From assembly GCF_013131805.1 (NCBI RefSeq), contig NZ_JABJRC010000003.1, forward strand, positions 248,001 to 312,000: a stretch of 64,000 nucleotides of DNA. The letters are read 5' to 3'. This stretch comes from Kribbella sandramycini (GTDB lineage Bacteria > Actinomycetota > Actinomycetes > Propionibacteriales > Kribbellaceae). This document shows, piece by piece, positions 43,564 through 55,108 of this stretch; position 1 is the stretch's first letter; each line of letters opens with the position of its first letter. The notes beneath the pieces were generated by a model. The model had not been told where the DNA came from. It was given only the letters and a program-made list of their open reading frames with translations, and searched no databases. The position numbers and the translations under genes were made by a program.

Positions 43564-46118
43564 CCCTGCTCCCCGTCGGATCGCTCCCGTGCCCCCGGCA
43601 CCGGTACGTCGGTCGCGGTCGCAGCCGGCAGCGCGATCACCATCGTCAACCCGCCGCCCGGAGTGTCCTCCGGCTGGACCGTCCCGTGCATGGCCTCGGC
43701 CAGCCCTCGGGCCAGGGCCAGCCCCAACCCGACCCCAACCGTGTTGTCGGTGTCCCCGAGCCGCTGGAACGGCGCGAACACCCGGTCCCGCTCCGCGCGG
43801 GGAATCCCTGGACCGCGATCGATCACCCGGATCTCCACGGTGTCGCCGAGCACGCTGCCGGTGACCAACGGCCCCTGGCCGGCGGGCGAATAGCGCAGCG
43901 CGTTGGCGACCAGGTTCGCGATCACCCGCTCGATCAGCGCCGGGTCGGCCTCGATCAGCGGCAACGTGTGCGGGATGTCCACGACGACCCGCTGCCCGTC
44001 GTCCCCGAGCTCACCCAGCACGCCCGGGATCACCTCGTCGAGCGCCATCGGCCGGGTGAAGACCGGGAGGACGCCGGCCTGCAGGCGACTCAGATCGAGC
44101 AGGTTGTCCACCAGCCGGGAGAGCCGATCGAGCGATTCGTCGGCGTTCTCGAGCAGCTCGGCACGCTCCTCGGCGCTCCACTCGACGTCGGCGCTGCGCA
44201 GGCTCGTCACGGACGCCTTGGCCGAAGCGAGGGGCGACCGCAGGTCGTGACCGACCGCGCGCAGCAACGCCGTCCGCAGCTTGTCCGCCTCGGCCAGCGG
44301 CTTGGCCTCGGCTGCGGCCTCGCTCAGCCGGGCCCGATCGACCAGGGCAGCCGCGTGGGCGGCGAAGGCTCCGACCAGACGGCGTTCGTCCGCGGCCAGC
44401 TGGCGGCCCTGCAGGACGAGCACCAGGTCATCCCGGCCCGGGATCTCCGCGTCGCCGTCCTCGGGCCGGCGACAGGTCGGCGTCCCGGCGGAGGCGATCG
44501 GCCGCCAGACCTCGGTCAGCTCGTCGTCGTCCACCCGCTCCATCAGGCAGGCGCTCGTCATCCCGAACGCCTCCCGGACCCGCTCCAGCAAGGCCGGCAA
44601 CGCCGTCTCGCCGCGCAACACCGATCCGGCCAAGGTCGCCAAGGTCTCCGACTCCGCGGCCGATCGGGCCGCCTGCCTGGTCCGCCGGGCCGCCCGGTCG
44701 ACCACCGAGCTGACCAGCGTCGCGACCAGGATGAAGATGAACAGGGCCAGCGCGTTGTTCACCTCGGCGATGGTGAAGGTCCGGGTCGGCGGCGTGAAGA
44801 AGAAGTTGATCACCAGCGACCCGCCGATCGCGGTGACGAGCGCCGGCCAGAGCCCGCCGACCAGGGCGACCACGACCACGGCCAGGAGGAAGGCGAGGAC
44901 GTCGCTGGTCAGGTTCAGCCGGTCGCCGCCGAGATCCAGCGCCAGCGCCAGGATCGGCTGCAGCAGGATGGACAGCAGGAAGCCCTGGATCTTTCGCCGC
45001 CGCGACAGGCTCCCCCGCAGCCGCGGCAGCCGGCCGCGGCCCATCTGTGAGTGCGTGACGATGTGGACGTCGATATCGCCCGACCCGCGGATCGTCGATG
45101 CCCCGATCCCCGGCCCGGTCAGCGCGGACAACCGCGAGCGCCGGGATCCGCCCAGGACGAGCTGGGTCGCGTTCTCCGCCCGCGCGAAGGTGAGCAGAGC
45201 GGCCGGGACGTCGTCCCCGACCACCTGGTGATACGTCCCGCCGAGAGACTCGACCAGATTGCGCTGCTCGGCCAGCCGCTTCGGATCGGCGCCGGTCAGC
45301 CCGTCGGAGCGAGCGACGTGGACGGCGAGCAGATCGCCACCGGCCGAGCGCGCGGCGATCCGGGCCGCGCGCCGGATCAGCGTCTCCCCTTCGGGCCCGC
45401 CGGTGAGCGCGACGACGACGCGCTCGCGCGCCTCCCACGTCGAGTCGATGTCGTGCTGAGCGCGGTACTGCTGCAGGCCGGCGTCCACCCGGTCGGCCAG
45501 CCAAAGCAAAGCGAGCTCCCGCAGGGCGGACAGGTTGCCGACCCGGAAATAGTTGCCCAGGGCAGCATCCACCTTGTCGGCCGCATACACGTTGCCGTGC
45601 GCCATCCGGCGCCGCAGCGCCTCCGGGGTCATGTCGACCAGCTCGATCTGATCGGCGGCCCGGACGACGCGGTCCGGCACGGTCTCCTGCTGTGGGACGC
45701 CGGTGATCTTCTCGACCACGTCGTTGATCGACTCCAGGTGCTGGATGTTGACCGCCGAGATCACGTCGATCCCAGCGGCCAGCAGCTCCTCGATGTCCTG
45801 CCAGCGCTTCGCGTTCCGGCTGCCCGGGACGTTGCTGTGCGCAAGCTCGTCGACCAGCGCCACCTCGGGCCGCCGGGCGAGGACGGCGTCCAGGTCCATC
45901 TCGGTGAAGCTGGCGCCGCGGTGGTCGAGGATGTGCCGCGGCACCACTTCCAGCCCGTCGAGCATCGCGGCCGTGTGCGGGCGGCCGTGGGTCTCGACGA
46001 ACCCCACGACCACATCCGTACCCCGGGCCAGCCGGCGCTGCCCCTCGCCCAGCATCTTGTAGGTCTTCCCCACACCGGGCGCGGCGCCGAGGTAGACCCG
46101 CAACTGGCCGCGCTTCAT
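43560..46118 (-). CDS. kdpD: KdpD, potassium-sensing histidine kinase
   Basis: 852 residues. N-terminal KdpD domain (MKRGQLRVYLGAAPGVGKTYKML, Walker A GAAPGVGKT near 11-19; ELAHSNVPGSRN; usp-like region), four transmembrane helices at about 395-480, then GAF-like and kinase domains with phospho-His H624 (AVGHDLRSPLA) and ATP-binding motifs (NLVANALRYS, DRGPGIP). Detects K+/turgor and phosphorylates KdpE. It starts 7 nt after kdpC. Confidence 0.97.
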   Translation of the reverse strand: MKRGQLRVYLGAAPGVGKTYKMLGEGQRRLARGTDVVVGFVETHGRPHTAAMLDGLEVVPRHILDHRGASFTEMDLDAVLARRPEVALVDELAHSNVPGSRNAKRWQDIEELLAAGIDVISAVNIQHLESINDVVEKITGVPQQETVPDRVVRAADQIELVDMTPEALRRRMAHGNVYAADKVDAALGNYFRVGNLSALRELALLWLADRVDAGLQQYRAQHDIDSTWEARERVVVALTGGPEGETLIRRAARIAARSAGGDLLAVHVARSDGLTGADPKRLAEQRNLVESLGGTYHQVVGDDVPAALLTFARAENATQLVLGGSRRSRLSALTGPGIGASTIRGSGDIDVHIVTHSQMGRGRLPRLRGSLSRRRKIQGFLLSILLQPILALALDLGGDRLNLTSDVLAFLLAVVVVALVGGLWPALVTAIGGSLVINFFFTPPTRTFTIAEVNNALALFIFILVATLVSSVVDRAARRTRQAARSAAESETLATLAGSVLRGETALPALLERVREAFGMTSACLMERVDDDELTEVWRPIASAGTPTCRRPEDGDAEIPGRDDLVLVLQGRQLAADERRLVGAFAAHAAALVDRARLSEAAAEAKPLAEADKLRTALLRAVGHDLRSPLASAKASVTSLRSADVEWSAEERAELLENADESLDRLSRLVDNLLDLSRLQAGVLPVFTRPMALDEVIPGVLGELGDDGQRVVVDIPHTLPLIEADPALIERVIANLVANALRYSPAGQGPLVTGSVLGDTVEIRVIDRGPGIPRAERDRVFAPFQRLGDTDNTVGVGLGLALARGLAEAMHGTVQPEDTPGGGLTMVIALPAATATDVPVPGARERSDGEQG

Positions 46119-46125
46119 AGTCCGA

Positions 46126-46688
46126 TCATGCCAGCGCCGCGTTCAGCGTGACGACATTGACGTACGGCTCCCCCAGGAATCCCAGCACCCGCCCGTGTGT
46201 GTTCGCCTGCACCAGCTTCTGTACGTCTGCCACCGACAACCCGCGTTCCCGTGCAACCCGATCGACCTGCAAGGCGGCGTACGCCGGGCTGATCGCCGGA
46301 TCGAGCCCACTGCCGCTCGCCGTCACCGCGTCCGGCGGGACCTGCGCCGGGTCCACACCCTCCAGCTTGGCGATCTGCTCACGCCGCTCGTTGACCAGCT
46401 TCAGCAGGTCCGCGTTGTTCGGCCCGTACTGCGAGGCAGCGCTCGCCTTCCCGTCGTACTTCGCCGCGGACGGACGGGTGTGGAACCACTGCGGCCCGTC
46501 GTACTGCTGACCGATCAGATCGGACGCAACCTCCTTGCCGTCGACCTTGACGATCGACCCGTTCGCGTTCCCCGGGAACAGCACCTGCGCGAGCCCGGTC
46601 ATCGCCAACGGGTAGGCGATCCCGAGCACCACCGTGAACACCAGCAGCACTCGCACTGCGACCACGAACTGCTTCACTGTCTTGCCTT

Positions 46689-46692
<4 letters not shown>
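46126..46692 (-). CDS. kdpC: KdpC, potassium-transporting ATPase stabilising subunit
   Basis: 188 residues: one N-terminal transmembrane helix then a soluble part with GSDLIGQ-like [47 protein letters not shown]. Links KdpA and KdpB and aids nucleotide binding. The start GTG overlaps the kdpB stop. Confidence 0.96.
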
Positions 46693-48694
<2,002 letters not shown>

Positions 48695-48698
<4 letters not shown>

Positions 48699-50356
48699 AA
48701 TCCCTCCGCGAGGGGTCCGAGAGTGAGGGCGGGGAAGTAGGTCAGGCCGGTGACGATCAGCACGACGCCGATGAGCATCACGACGAAGAGGGCCTTGTGG
48801 GTGGGCAGCGTGCCCTGCGTCACCGGGACCGGCTGCTGCTTGGCGAGCGAGCCGGCCAGGGCGAGCACGAGGATGATCGGCACGAACCGGCCGAGTAGCA
48901 TCGCCAGGCCCAGAGCCGTGTTGTAGAAGGGAATGTTGGCGCTGATCCCGCCGAATGCGGAGCCGTTGTTGTTACCGGCCGAGGTGAACGCGTAGAGCAC
49001 CTCGGAGAACCCGTGCGGGCTGTCGGTGTTGAAGATCGACGCCCGGGCGGTCGCCAGGCCCATCGCGATCGAGGCGCCGACCAGGACGACGGTCGGCGTG
49101 GTCAGGATGTAGAGCGACACGAGTTTCATCTCGCGCGCGGTGATCTTCTTCTTCAGGTACTCCGGCGTCCGGCCGACCATCAGGCCGGCGACGAACACGG
49201 TCAGCACGGCGAGGACGAGCATCCCGTACAGACCCGAGCCCGTGCCGCCGGGGGTCACCTCACCGAGCATCATGTGGAAGAGCGCCGTACCGCCGCCGAG
49301 TGGGGTGAACGAGTCGTGGGCGGAGTTCACCGCGCCGGTCGACGTACCGGTCGTGGAGCTGGCGAACAGCGCCGAGGCCCACTCGCCGAAGCGGGTCTCC
49401 TTACCCTCCATGGCGGCCCCGGCGGCTTGGGTCGCCGTCCCGGCGCCTTGGGTCTCGAAGGCGGTCGCGGCGAAGGTGAAGGCGGCCCACAGGGTCGTCA
49501 TCACGCCGAGGATCGCGTAGCCCTGCCGCTTGTCGCCGACCATCAGGCCGAAGGTGCGGGTCAGGCTGACCGGGATCAGGAGCAGCAGGAAGATCTCGAA
49601 GAGGTTGGCGAGCGCGTTCGGGTTCTCGAACGGGTGGGCGGAGTTCGCGTTGTAGAAACCGCCGCCGTTGGTGCCGAGCTCCTTGATCACCTCCTGGCTG
49701 GCCACCGGGCCGCCGGGGATGGTCTGGGACTGGCCGACCACCGAGGTGACCTCGTGACCGCCGGAGAAGTTCTGGACGACGCCCATCGCGACCAGCGCGA
49801 GCGTTCCGATGACGGCGATCGGGAGCAGCACCCGCAGTACGGTCCGGGTCAGGTCGACCCAGAAGTTGCCGAGGCGGTCGGTCTTGGCCCGGGCGAAACC
49901 GCGGATCAGCGCGATCGCGACCGTCATCCCGACGGCGGCGGAGAGGAAGTTCTGGACGGCGAGGCCGGCGAACTGGACCAGGTGCCCCATGGTCGCCTCG
50001 GGCGAGTAGGACTGCCAGTTGGTGTTCGCGACGAACGACGCGGCCGTGTTGAAGGCGAGGCCGGACTCGACATTCGGCAGACCGAGCGAGAGCGGCAGCC
50101 AGTGCTGGAGGCGCTGCAGCAGGTAGAGCACCAGCAGGCTGATCGCGGAGAACGCGAGCAGCGAGCGGGCGTAGACGGCCCACGTCTGGTCGGCCTTGGA
50201 GTCGACGCCGAACAGCCGGTAGAAACCGCTCTCGACCTTGAGGTCCCGGTGACTCGTGTAGACCCGGGCCATGTACCCGCCGAGTGGCCGGTAGACCACC
50301 GCCAGGCACCCGATCAGGAAGCCGACCTGCAACAGGCCGGCGGCGGTGTCGGACAT
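48695..50356 (-). CDS. kdpA: KdpA, potassium-binding channel-like subunit
   Basis: 553 residues with about ten membrane segments and selectivity-filter-like loops ([39 protein letters not shown]). Conducts K+ into the KdpB-powered complex. The ATG at 50356 shares one base with the kdpF stop (TGATG). Confidence 0.98.
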
Positions 50357-50445
50357 CAGAACCTCTCGGGGAAGATCAGGGCAGCGACCAGGTAGAGGAC
50401 CAGAGCCGCGGCCACCACCAGGCCGGCGATGTTCTCGGCGCTCAC
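50356..50445 (-). CDS. kdpF: KdpF, small stabilising subunit
   Basis: 29 residues (GTG start, [20 protein letters not shown] then ALIFPERF), a single transmembrane helix with the classic LIFPE(R/K)F ending of KdpF. GGAG lies 7 nt upstream. It overlaps both kdpA and the leader peptide gene before it. Confidence 0.9.
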   Translation of the reverse strand: MSAENIAGLVVAAALVLYLVAALIFPERF

Positions 50446-50525
50446 AACTTCTCCACTCCACGCAGCGCGCACCAGACGGCCGCGAACACGACGACGCCGA
50501 CGGCCAGGAAGATCACGTCAGCCAC
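50442..50525 (-). CDS. Small membrane peptide leading the kdp operon
   Basis: 27 residues ([18 protein letters not shown] then CALRGVEKL), one predicted helix, GTG start with GAGGTG upstream, stop overlapping the kdpF start (GTGA). Similar short ORFs with a xxEKL ending precede kdpF in other actinobacteria to my knowledge. Function unknown; possibly an extra pump subunit or translational coupler. Confidence 0.7.
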   Translation of the reverse strand: MADVIFLAVGVVVFAAVWCALRGVEKL

Positions 50526-50592
50526 GACTGCACCTCACGGGTTTGTTGCTCATGCCTTCACTGCACACCGCTCACTGCGCCGTCAGGAGGCT

Positions 50593-50644
50593 TCTCACAG
50601 CTCTCTCACACCCGCTTGCGGACCTCTCACACGCCTCTCTCATA
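50593..50644. promoter_or_regulatory. Direct repeats in the kdp divergent promoter region
   Basis: TCTCACA occurs at 50593, 50604 and 50625, and TCTCATA at 50638 (TGTGAGA on the kdp strand). Offsets of 11, 21 and 13 bp put most copies on the same DNA face. OmpR-type regulators such as KdpE bind direct repeats with about 11-bp spacing, so this is a candidate KdpE site. Confidence 0.5.
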
Positions 50645-50684
50645 CTTACGGCTGGCAATTGCCCCACCGACTGAGGAACAGCCT

Positions 50685-51308
50685 GTGACCGATTTGGACA
50701 TCACCGCCCCCACCGAGCAGTTCTTCTCCGCCGAGAGCCGCGAGGCCCTCGCCGAGGCCAGCCGCAAGCTGGCCGAGCGCCTGCAGGCCCACACCGACGC
50801 CCTGCTCGCCATGAACGCCGACGACCAGACCGCGCTCGACGAGCAGAACGCCGCCCTCGAGGAGCTCGTCGCCGACTGGAACGACGCCGTCTACGAGCAC
50901 ACCGGCAGCACCCCGCTCCTGCTGGACGACGACGCCGCGGAGCCCACCGAGGACGACGACCTCGAGCAGGACCACATCCTGTCCGTCGTCTCCCGCTTCG
51001 ACCTGCGCATCACCGACCTCGACGCCCTCCTCGAAGCCGGTCGCGCCGCCCAGGAGCGGCACCCCGCCGAACTCGACGACACCACCGAGGCCGACCCCGT
51101 CGACACCGCCGAACAGGCCATCTTCGAGATCAGCCGCGAAGTAGGCGAAGCCTGGTTCGAGCTCCCCGGCACCGAACTCCTCGCCGGCGCCCGCGCCTAC
51201 GTCCTCCCCGAACCCCCCTTCGAGCCCCTCGACCCCGACGCCGAAGACGTAGTCACCGAACTCATCGCCCCCAACGGCACCCCCACCCACGCCGAAACCT
51301 GGGCCTGA
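50685..51308 (+). CDS. Acidic cytosolic protein of unknown function
   Basis: 207 residues from GTG with GAGGA upstream. No membrane segment or signal peptide. Rich in Asp, Glu, Ala and Leu, with a helical N-terminal half (ESREALAEASRKLAERLQAHTDALLAM, EQNAALEELVADWNDAV) that may form a coiled coil, and an acidic linker DDDAAEPTEDDDLEQD. I do not recognise the family. It is divergent from the kdp operon and shares its promoter region. Codons after about 51100 end almost only in C. Confidence 0.75.
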   Translation: MTDLDITAPTEQFFSAESREALAEASRKLAERLQAHTDALLAMNADDQTALDEQNAALEELVADWNDAVYEHTGSTPLLLDDDAAEPTEDDDLEQDHILSVVSRFDLRITDLDALLEAGRAAQERHPAELDDTTEADPVDTAEQAIFEISREVGEAWFELPGTELLAGARAYVLPEPPFEPLDPDAEDVVTELIAPNGTPTHAETWA

Positions 51309-51317
51309 CCAACGACC

Positions 51318-51410
51318 CGAAGGACAGGAGGTAGCGCTCCGGACCGGCGCCCGCCACACCGCACAACCTGAGCGGCGGGCGCCCCGGAGCCGACCACCTC
51401 CTGTCCTTCG
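51318..51410. terminator. Extended bidirectional hairpin
   Basis: A long inverted repeat: CGAAGGACAGGAGGT (51318), GCTCCGG (51336) and GGCGCCCGCC (51346) pair in order with complements at 51374-51410, giving about 32 bp with small internal bulges and an 18-nt loop. It lies between the acidic-protein gene and the convergent methyltransferase gene. Confidence 0.8.
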
Positions 51411-51415
51411 CGCAT

Positions 51416-52228
51416 TCAGTCCCGCTGGCCGATGCCGAACAGCAGCGCGCTGGTTTGGACGAGTTCGGGGTAGTTGTCGGCCAGGCGCGAGCACTCGAGG
51501 GCCGTGGTCAAGGGGTCGGGGTTTCGGAGGGTGTCGGGGAGGGGAAGGCCGTTGTAGTGGGCGTCGATGACCACCGGGAGCCAGCCGCCGGGGCCGGTGA
51601 GACCGTGGATGGTGACGCCGCGCAGGCCCAGGTGGCAGAGCTCGGCCCGCAACTGGGCGACGGTGTGATAGTTGGCGTGCGCCAGGCGCTCGTTGTCGGG
51701 GCTGTGGCCGTCCCGGAGGATCTCGGTGACGACGGACCGGCGCTTGATCAACTCGTTGGCCAGCGTGGAGCCGATCAGGTTCGCGGAGCGGTTGATGGCG
51801 ATGGTCGCGACGAAACCGCCGTACTTGGTGACGCGTAGGGCTTCGCGCAAGGCCTGGCGGCGGTCGCGGGCGTCGGGCAGGTGGTACATCGGGCCGGCCA
51901 GCAGGACGGCGTCGAACTCCTCGTCCTCCCAGGGCAGCTCGCGGGCATCTCCCAGGGTCGCGTCGATCCCGGCGCGCGCCGCGTGGGCGACATGCCTCGG
52001 GACCGGATCCAGCAGCTCGACGTCGTACCCCAGCGACCGCAGCCACCGCGAATGCACCCCCGGCCCGCCGCCGATGTCGGCGACGGTGGCCGGGGGCGGC
52101 GGCAGATAGCGGCCGAGGAGGTCCTGAACCCGGGCGAGCTCCAGCCGGCCCTTGATCGTCGAGCCGAGCCGGCCCGCTTCGTCGTACCGCTCGGAGTAGT
52201 GCGCCTCGAGCTCTTCATGAATCGTCAT
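51416..52228 (-). CDS. SAM-dependent methyltransferase
   Basis: 270 residues. Class I SAM fold: VADIGGGPGVHSRWLRSLGYDVELLDPVP, GDARELPWEDEEFDAVLLAGPMYHLPDARDRRQALREALRVTKYGG. Substrate unknown. A normal ATG start; isolated monocistronic context between two hairpin-rich intergenic regions. Confidence 0.87.
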   Translation of the reverse strand: MTIHEELEAHYSERYDEAGRLGSTIKGRLELARVQDLLGRYLPPPPATVADIGGGPGVHSRWLRSLGYDVELLDPVPRHVAHAARAGIDATLGDARELPWEDEEFDAVLLAGPMYHLPDARDRRQALREALRVTKYGGFVATIAINRSANLIGSTLANELIKRRSVVTEILRDGHSPDNERLAHANYHTVAQLRAELCHLGLRGVTIHGLTGPGGWLPVVIDAHYNGLPLPDTLRNPDPLTTALECSRLADNYPELVQTSALLFGIGQRD

Positions 52229-52271
52229 GACAACCGAGTCTCAGCACAAAATCGCGCCCCGGGGAGGCCAG

Positions 52272-52350
52272 ATCGTGGGGCAGATCGATCTGCCCCACGA
52301 TGCCCCGATCTGCCCTTGGGGCATGCCCCGGGCTGCCCCGGTTTTCCTGA
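52272..52350. repeat. 30-bp perfect palindrome and TGCCCC repeat cluster
   Basis: Bases 52272-52301 read the same on both strands (half ATCGTGGGGCAGATC). The next 50 bases hold four more TGCCCC/GGGGCA words. It sits between the cysteine dioxygenase-like stop (52355) and the next gene on the same strand and may terminate that transcript or bind a regulator. Confidence 0.75.
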
Positions 52351-52354
52351 GGTG

Positions 52355-52915
52355 TCAGTCGATGGGGCGGAGTTCGTCGGCGTAGGAGACGGAGACTCGG
52401 CGGAGGACGTAGTCCTTGACGGAGTACTGGCCCATGCGCCAGAGCGGGGGGCTGTAGGCGTGGACGCTGACGGAGCCGGGGTCGCGGCCGACCATGCGGT
52501 GGATGTGGTCGGGGCCGAAGCCGTAGACGGCGCCGGCGGGGACTTCGGTTTCGATGGAGTCGGCGCCGATGGCGAGGTTGTGTTCGACGAGGCTGCCCTT
52601 CGCGACGGCCACGGCGCCGGACGAGGTGTCGTGGTCGTGCCAGCCGGTGTCGTTGACCGGGGTCCAGCAGATCAGCCAGACGTCGACGTTGGCGTCGCGG
52701 TGCAGGGAGGCGTAGACGCGCTCCTCGTCGCTGTAGGCGACCTTGTCCTCCCAGAGGTGCGGCTGGGCGGCGATGGACGACGCCAGCTCGGTCAGCTCTT
52801 GGGTGCTGAGGTCGCGGCCCGGGAGGTTGTCCAGCGACAGACAGTTGTTGAGGTCCACCAAACGGCTGGGCTGGCGTGCCGGGACGACGGGTGCGTCGAT
52901 GGGCTGAGCAGTCAC
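52355..52915 (-). CDS. Cysteine dioxygenase-family cupin
   Basis: 186 residues. Cupin with an Fe triad expected at H93, H95 (GWHDHDTSSGA) and H139 (GPDHIHRM). Family members oxidise thiols such as cysteine or 3-mercaptopropionate to sulfinates with O2. The GTG start overlaps the stop of the amidohydrolase gene (GTGA), so both are coupled. The partner enzyme suggests a non-housekeeping substrate. Cytosolic. Confidence 0.85.
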   Translation of the reverse strand: MTAQPIDAPVVPARQPSRLVDLNNCLSLDNLPGRDLSTQELTELASSIAAQPHLWEDKVAYSDEERVYASLHRDANVDVWLICWTPVNDTGWHDHDTSSGAVAVAKGSLVEHNLAIGADSIETEVPAGAVYGFGPDHIHRMVGRDPGSVSVHAYSPPLWRMGQYSVKDYVLRRVSVSYADELRPID

Positions 52916-53829
52916 TGCACTCTCCTCTCAGGAGACGGACGGCCGGCGCTGGGGTCGCCCCCGAAGAAGAGCCGGTGCGGATTGTCGTGGCGGATCACCG
53001 CGGTCGCGGCGTCGCCTTGGCGGAGGTCGGTGACTCCGGCGTACGGCCGGTCGGTGCCGTGCACGACCTGGTCGATACCGAGAACTCGCGCGACCGCGTC
53101 GATCCCCTGCGGGCCGTAGCTCGAGGTGTCGACGTACAGGTTGGTGTCGATGGTGCCGAGCCGGCCGCCGCGGGCGGTCAGCCGCTCGTGGTGGACGGGC
53201 GCGAGGCCGGCCGCGGCGACGAAGCAGATGCGCAACCGGGGGAACTCCCGCCGGCCGCCGTACGCATGCCAGGCCCACCAGGCCGCCTGCAGCTGATTGC
53301 TGTAGTCGACGACCGGAGCCCACCAGCCCGGTACGCCGGACGCCGGCTCGGCGACCCCGGGGTGCACCAGGACGGGCCGGTCCCACCCTTCGGCGATCGC
53401 GAGCAGCTCGGCGTACGCCGCCCACCCGGACGGCGTGGTCAACACGTGCGCCGGGAGCTGGACGCCCAGAAACCCCTTACCCAGAAGCTCTTTCAGGCCA
53501 TGCAGATCCGGCTCGGGCAGACTCACCGAGGCCCAGGCGCGGAACGGCGCGGGCAGCGCGGCCGCGCCCTCGTGCCAGGCGTCGAGCAGCGCGGCGTCAC
53601 CGAGCGATTCGATCCCGAGCGGGCTGGACAGCGAGACGGCGGCAAGCGTCGTCCCGAGCTCGCTCTCGATCGCGAGCCGCTGGTCGACGTCATGCGCGGC
53701 CGGCTCGACCTCGTACGGCGCCTCGGTCGCGGTGTGCAGCGTCCAGCCGTCGAGGTACGGCGGCACCCGGCGAGCGCGGAGCCGGTCGAGGAAGGGCGCC
53801 GGCCAGAGGTGCTGGTGGACGTCGATCAC
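52912..53829 (-). CDS. Amidohydrolase-family (ACMSD-like) metal-dependent hydrolase
   Basis: 305 residues. TIM-barrel amidohydrolase opening MIDVHQHLWP (HxH-type metal motif), VLVHPGV near the middle, and VVHGTDRPYAG with the late Asp. It resembles the Amidohydro_2 group that includes decarboxylases and lactonases. It is coupled to the cupin gene. A LacI-type regulator is divergent, with two operators between, so both are probably inducible catabolic genes. Confidence 0.8.
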   Translation of the reverse strand: MIDVHQHLWPAPFLDRLRARRVPPYLDGWTLHTATEAPYEVEPAAHDVDQRLAIESELGTTLAAVSLSSPLGIESLGDAALLDAWHEGAAALPAPFRAWASVSLPEPDLHGLKELLGKGFLGVQLPAHVLTTPSGWAAYAELLAIAEGWDRPVLVHPGVAEPASGVPGWWAPVVDYSNQLQAAWWAWHAYGGRREFPRLRICFVAAAGLAPVHHERLTARGGRLGTIDTNLYVDTSSYGPQGIDAVARVLGIDQVVHGTDRPYAGVTDLRQGDAATAVIRHDNPHRLFFGGDPSAGRPSPERRVQ

Positions 53830-53862
53830 AGCTCCTCCTCCCGGGCCGGAATTTGATCAGAT

Positions 53863-53898
53863 TGAAGCGCTTCACTTATCAGGAAGTGAAGCGCTTCA
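53863..53898. promoter_or_regulatory. Twin LacI-family operators
   Basis: TGAAGCGCTTCA occurs twice (53863-53874 and 53887-53898), each a perfect 12-bp palindrome with the central CG typical of LacI-family sites, 24 bp centre to centre. They lie between the amidohydrolase and lacI-type genes. Confidence 0.88.
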
Positions 53899-53948
53899 AA
53901 GCCAGTCTTGTCAAGTTTCTGTCCGTGCCTCGGGCTAGGGTTCTGAAC

Positions 53949-54956
53949 ATGTCCGGTACCGGCCGACGGCCAACCCTGAAGGACATCGCCGCGGACACCG
54001 GCCTCTCCATGGCCGCCGTGTCCTACGCACTGCGCGGTCTGCACGGCACTCCCGAGACCAGACAGCGGGTCCAGGAGGCGGCCGAGCGGCTCGGCTACCA
54101 GGCCGACCCGGTGGCCCGCGCGCTCGCCTCCGGCCGGAGCGGATCGATCGGCGTCCTCTGCGCCTCGCTGGAGGATCTGTGGCAGCAGCGCCTGGCCGCC
54201 GCGCTCGGCCGCGAGCTCCTCGCCCCCGACCGGAACGCCTGGATCATCGACTCGGCCGGTGACGCCGCCCGCCAGCTCGAGCTCGCCCAACATCTCGTCG
54301 ACCACCGCGCCGACGCGATTGTGGTGATCCCGATCGATCCGGCGGCGCCGGGCTGGGCGCAGATCGCCGACCAGGCGCCGGTGATCGCGATCGGCGACGC
54401 CCTGCCCGGCGCGAAGGCGAAATCCGAGGTGGTCTTCGACAACGAGGCCGGCGTCAGCACGGCGTTGCGCCGGCTCGCGGATGCCGGTCATCGCACGGTC
54501 GCCGTGCTCAGCCCGACGCTGCGCTCCGAGATCGACCGCCCGGCCGAGGAGATCGCCCAGCGGGTCGCGATCAACCACAAACTCAAGATCCGGATCGCCC
54601 AGTGCCCGCACGATCTGGCCGGCGCCACCGAGGTCGCCCGCAGCCTGCTCACCAGCAGCCCGCGACCGACCGGCATCCTCGCCCTGGCCGACTCGATGGC
54701 CTTCGGCGTGTACGCCGCCAGTCGCGAGCTCGGCCTGCGCATCCCCGAAGATCTCTCCCTGCTCGGCTACGACGACCAGCCGATGTCCCAGCTGCTCACG
54801 CCGCCGCTGTCCACCTTCCACTGGCCCCTCGACGACCTGGTCAGCCACGTCGTCGACCGCGTCACCTCGGCCGTCGACACCAACCGCCGCGTCCGCCGGA
54901 CGACCGTCGTCCCCACGCTGATCGAGCGCGGCTCGGTCGCCGCTTCGCCCACCTGA
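53949..54956 (+). CDS. LacI-family transcriptional regulator
   Basis: 335 residues. LacI helix-turn-helix (PTLKDIAADTGLSMAAVSYALRG) and hinge (AERLGYQADPVARALASG), then a periplasmic-binding-like effector domain (ILALADSMAFGVYAASRELGLRIPEDLSLLGYDDQPMSQLLTPPLSTF). The ATG at 53949 is used because the longer frame starts within the operators. Likely controls the divergent cupin-amidohydrolase pair and itself. Confidence 0.93.
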   Translation: MSGTGRRPTLKDIAADTGLSMAAVSYALRGLHGTPETRQRVQEAAERLGYQADPVARALASGRSGSIGVLCASLEDLWQQRLAAALGRELLAPDRNAWIIDSAGDAARQLELAQHLVDHRADAIVVIPIDPAAPGWAQIADQAPVIAIGDALPGAKAKSEVVFDNEAGVSTALRRLADAGHRTVAVLSPTLRSEIDRPAEEIAQRVAINHKLKIRIAQCPHDLAGATEVARSLLTSSPRPTGILALADSMAFGVYAASRELGLRIPEDLSLLGYDDQPMSQLLTPPLSTFHWPLDDLVSHVVDRVTSAVDTNRRVRRTTVVPTLIERGSVAASPT

Positions 54957-55108
54957 ACGAAGCGGCGACCGGCCACTCTCTGCATCCACTCCCCGAAACT
55001 AAACCAACTCACTAGACTTAAAAGTCGCGTCCCACTATCTGGATAGTCGGCAACGAACCCGCGCGCGACGGCGTCTCACCAGACCTCACGAGCAAGGGGG
55101 CTGGTGCG

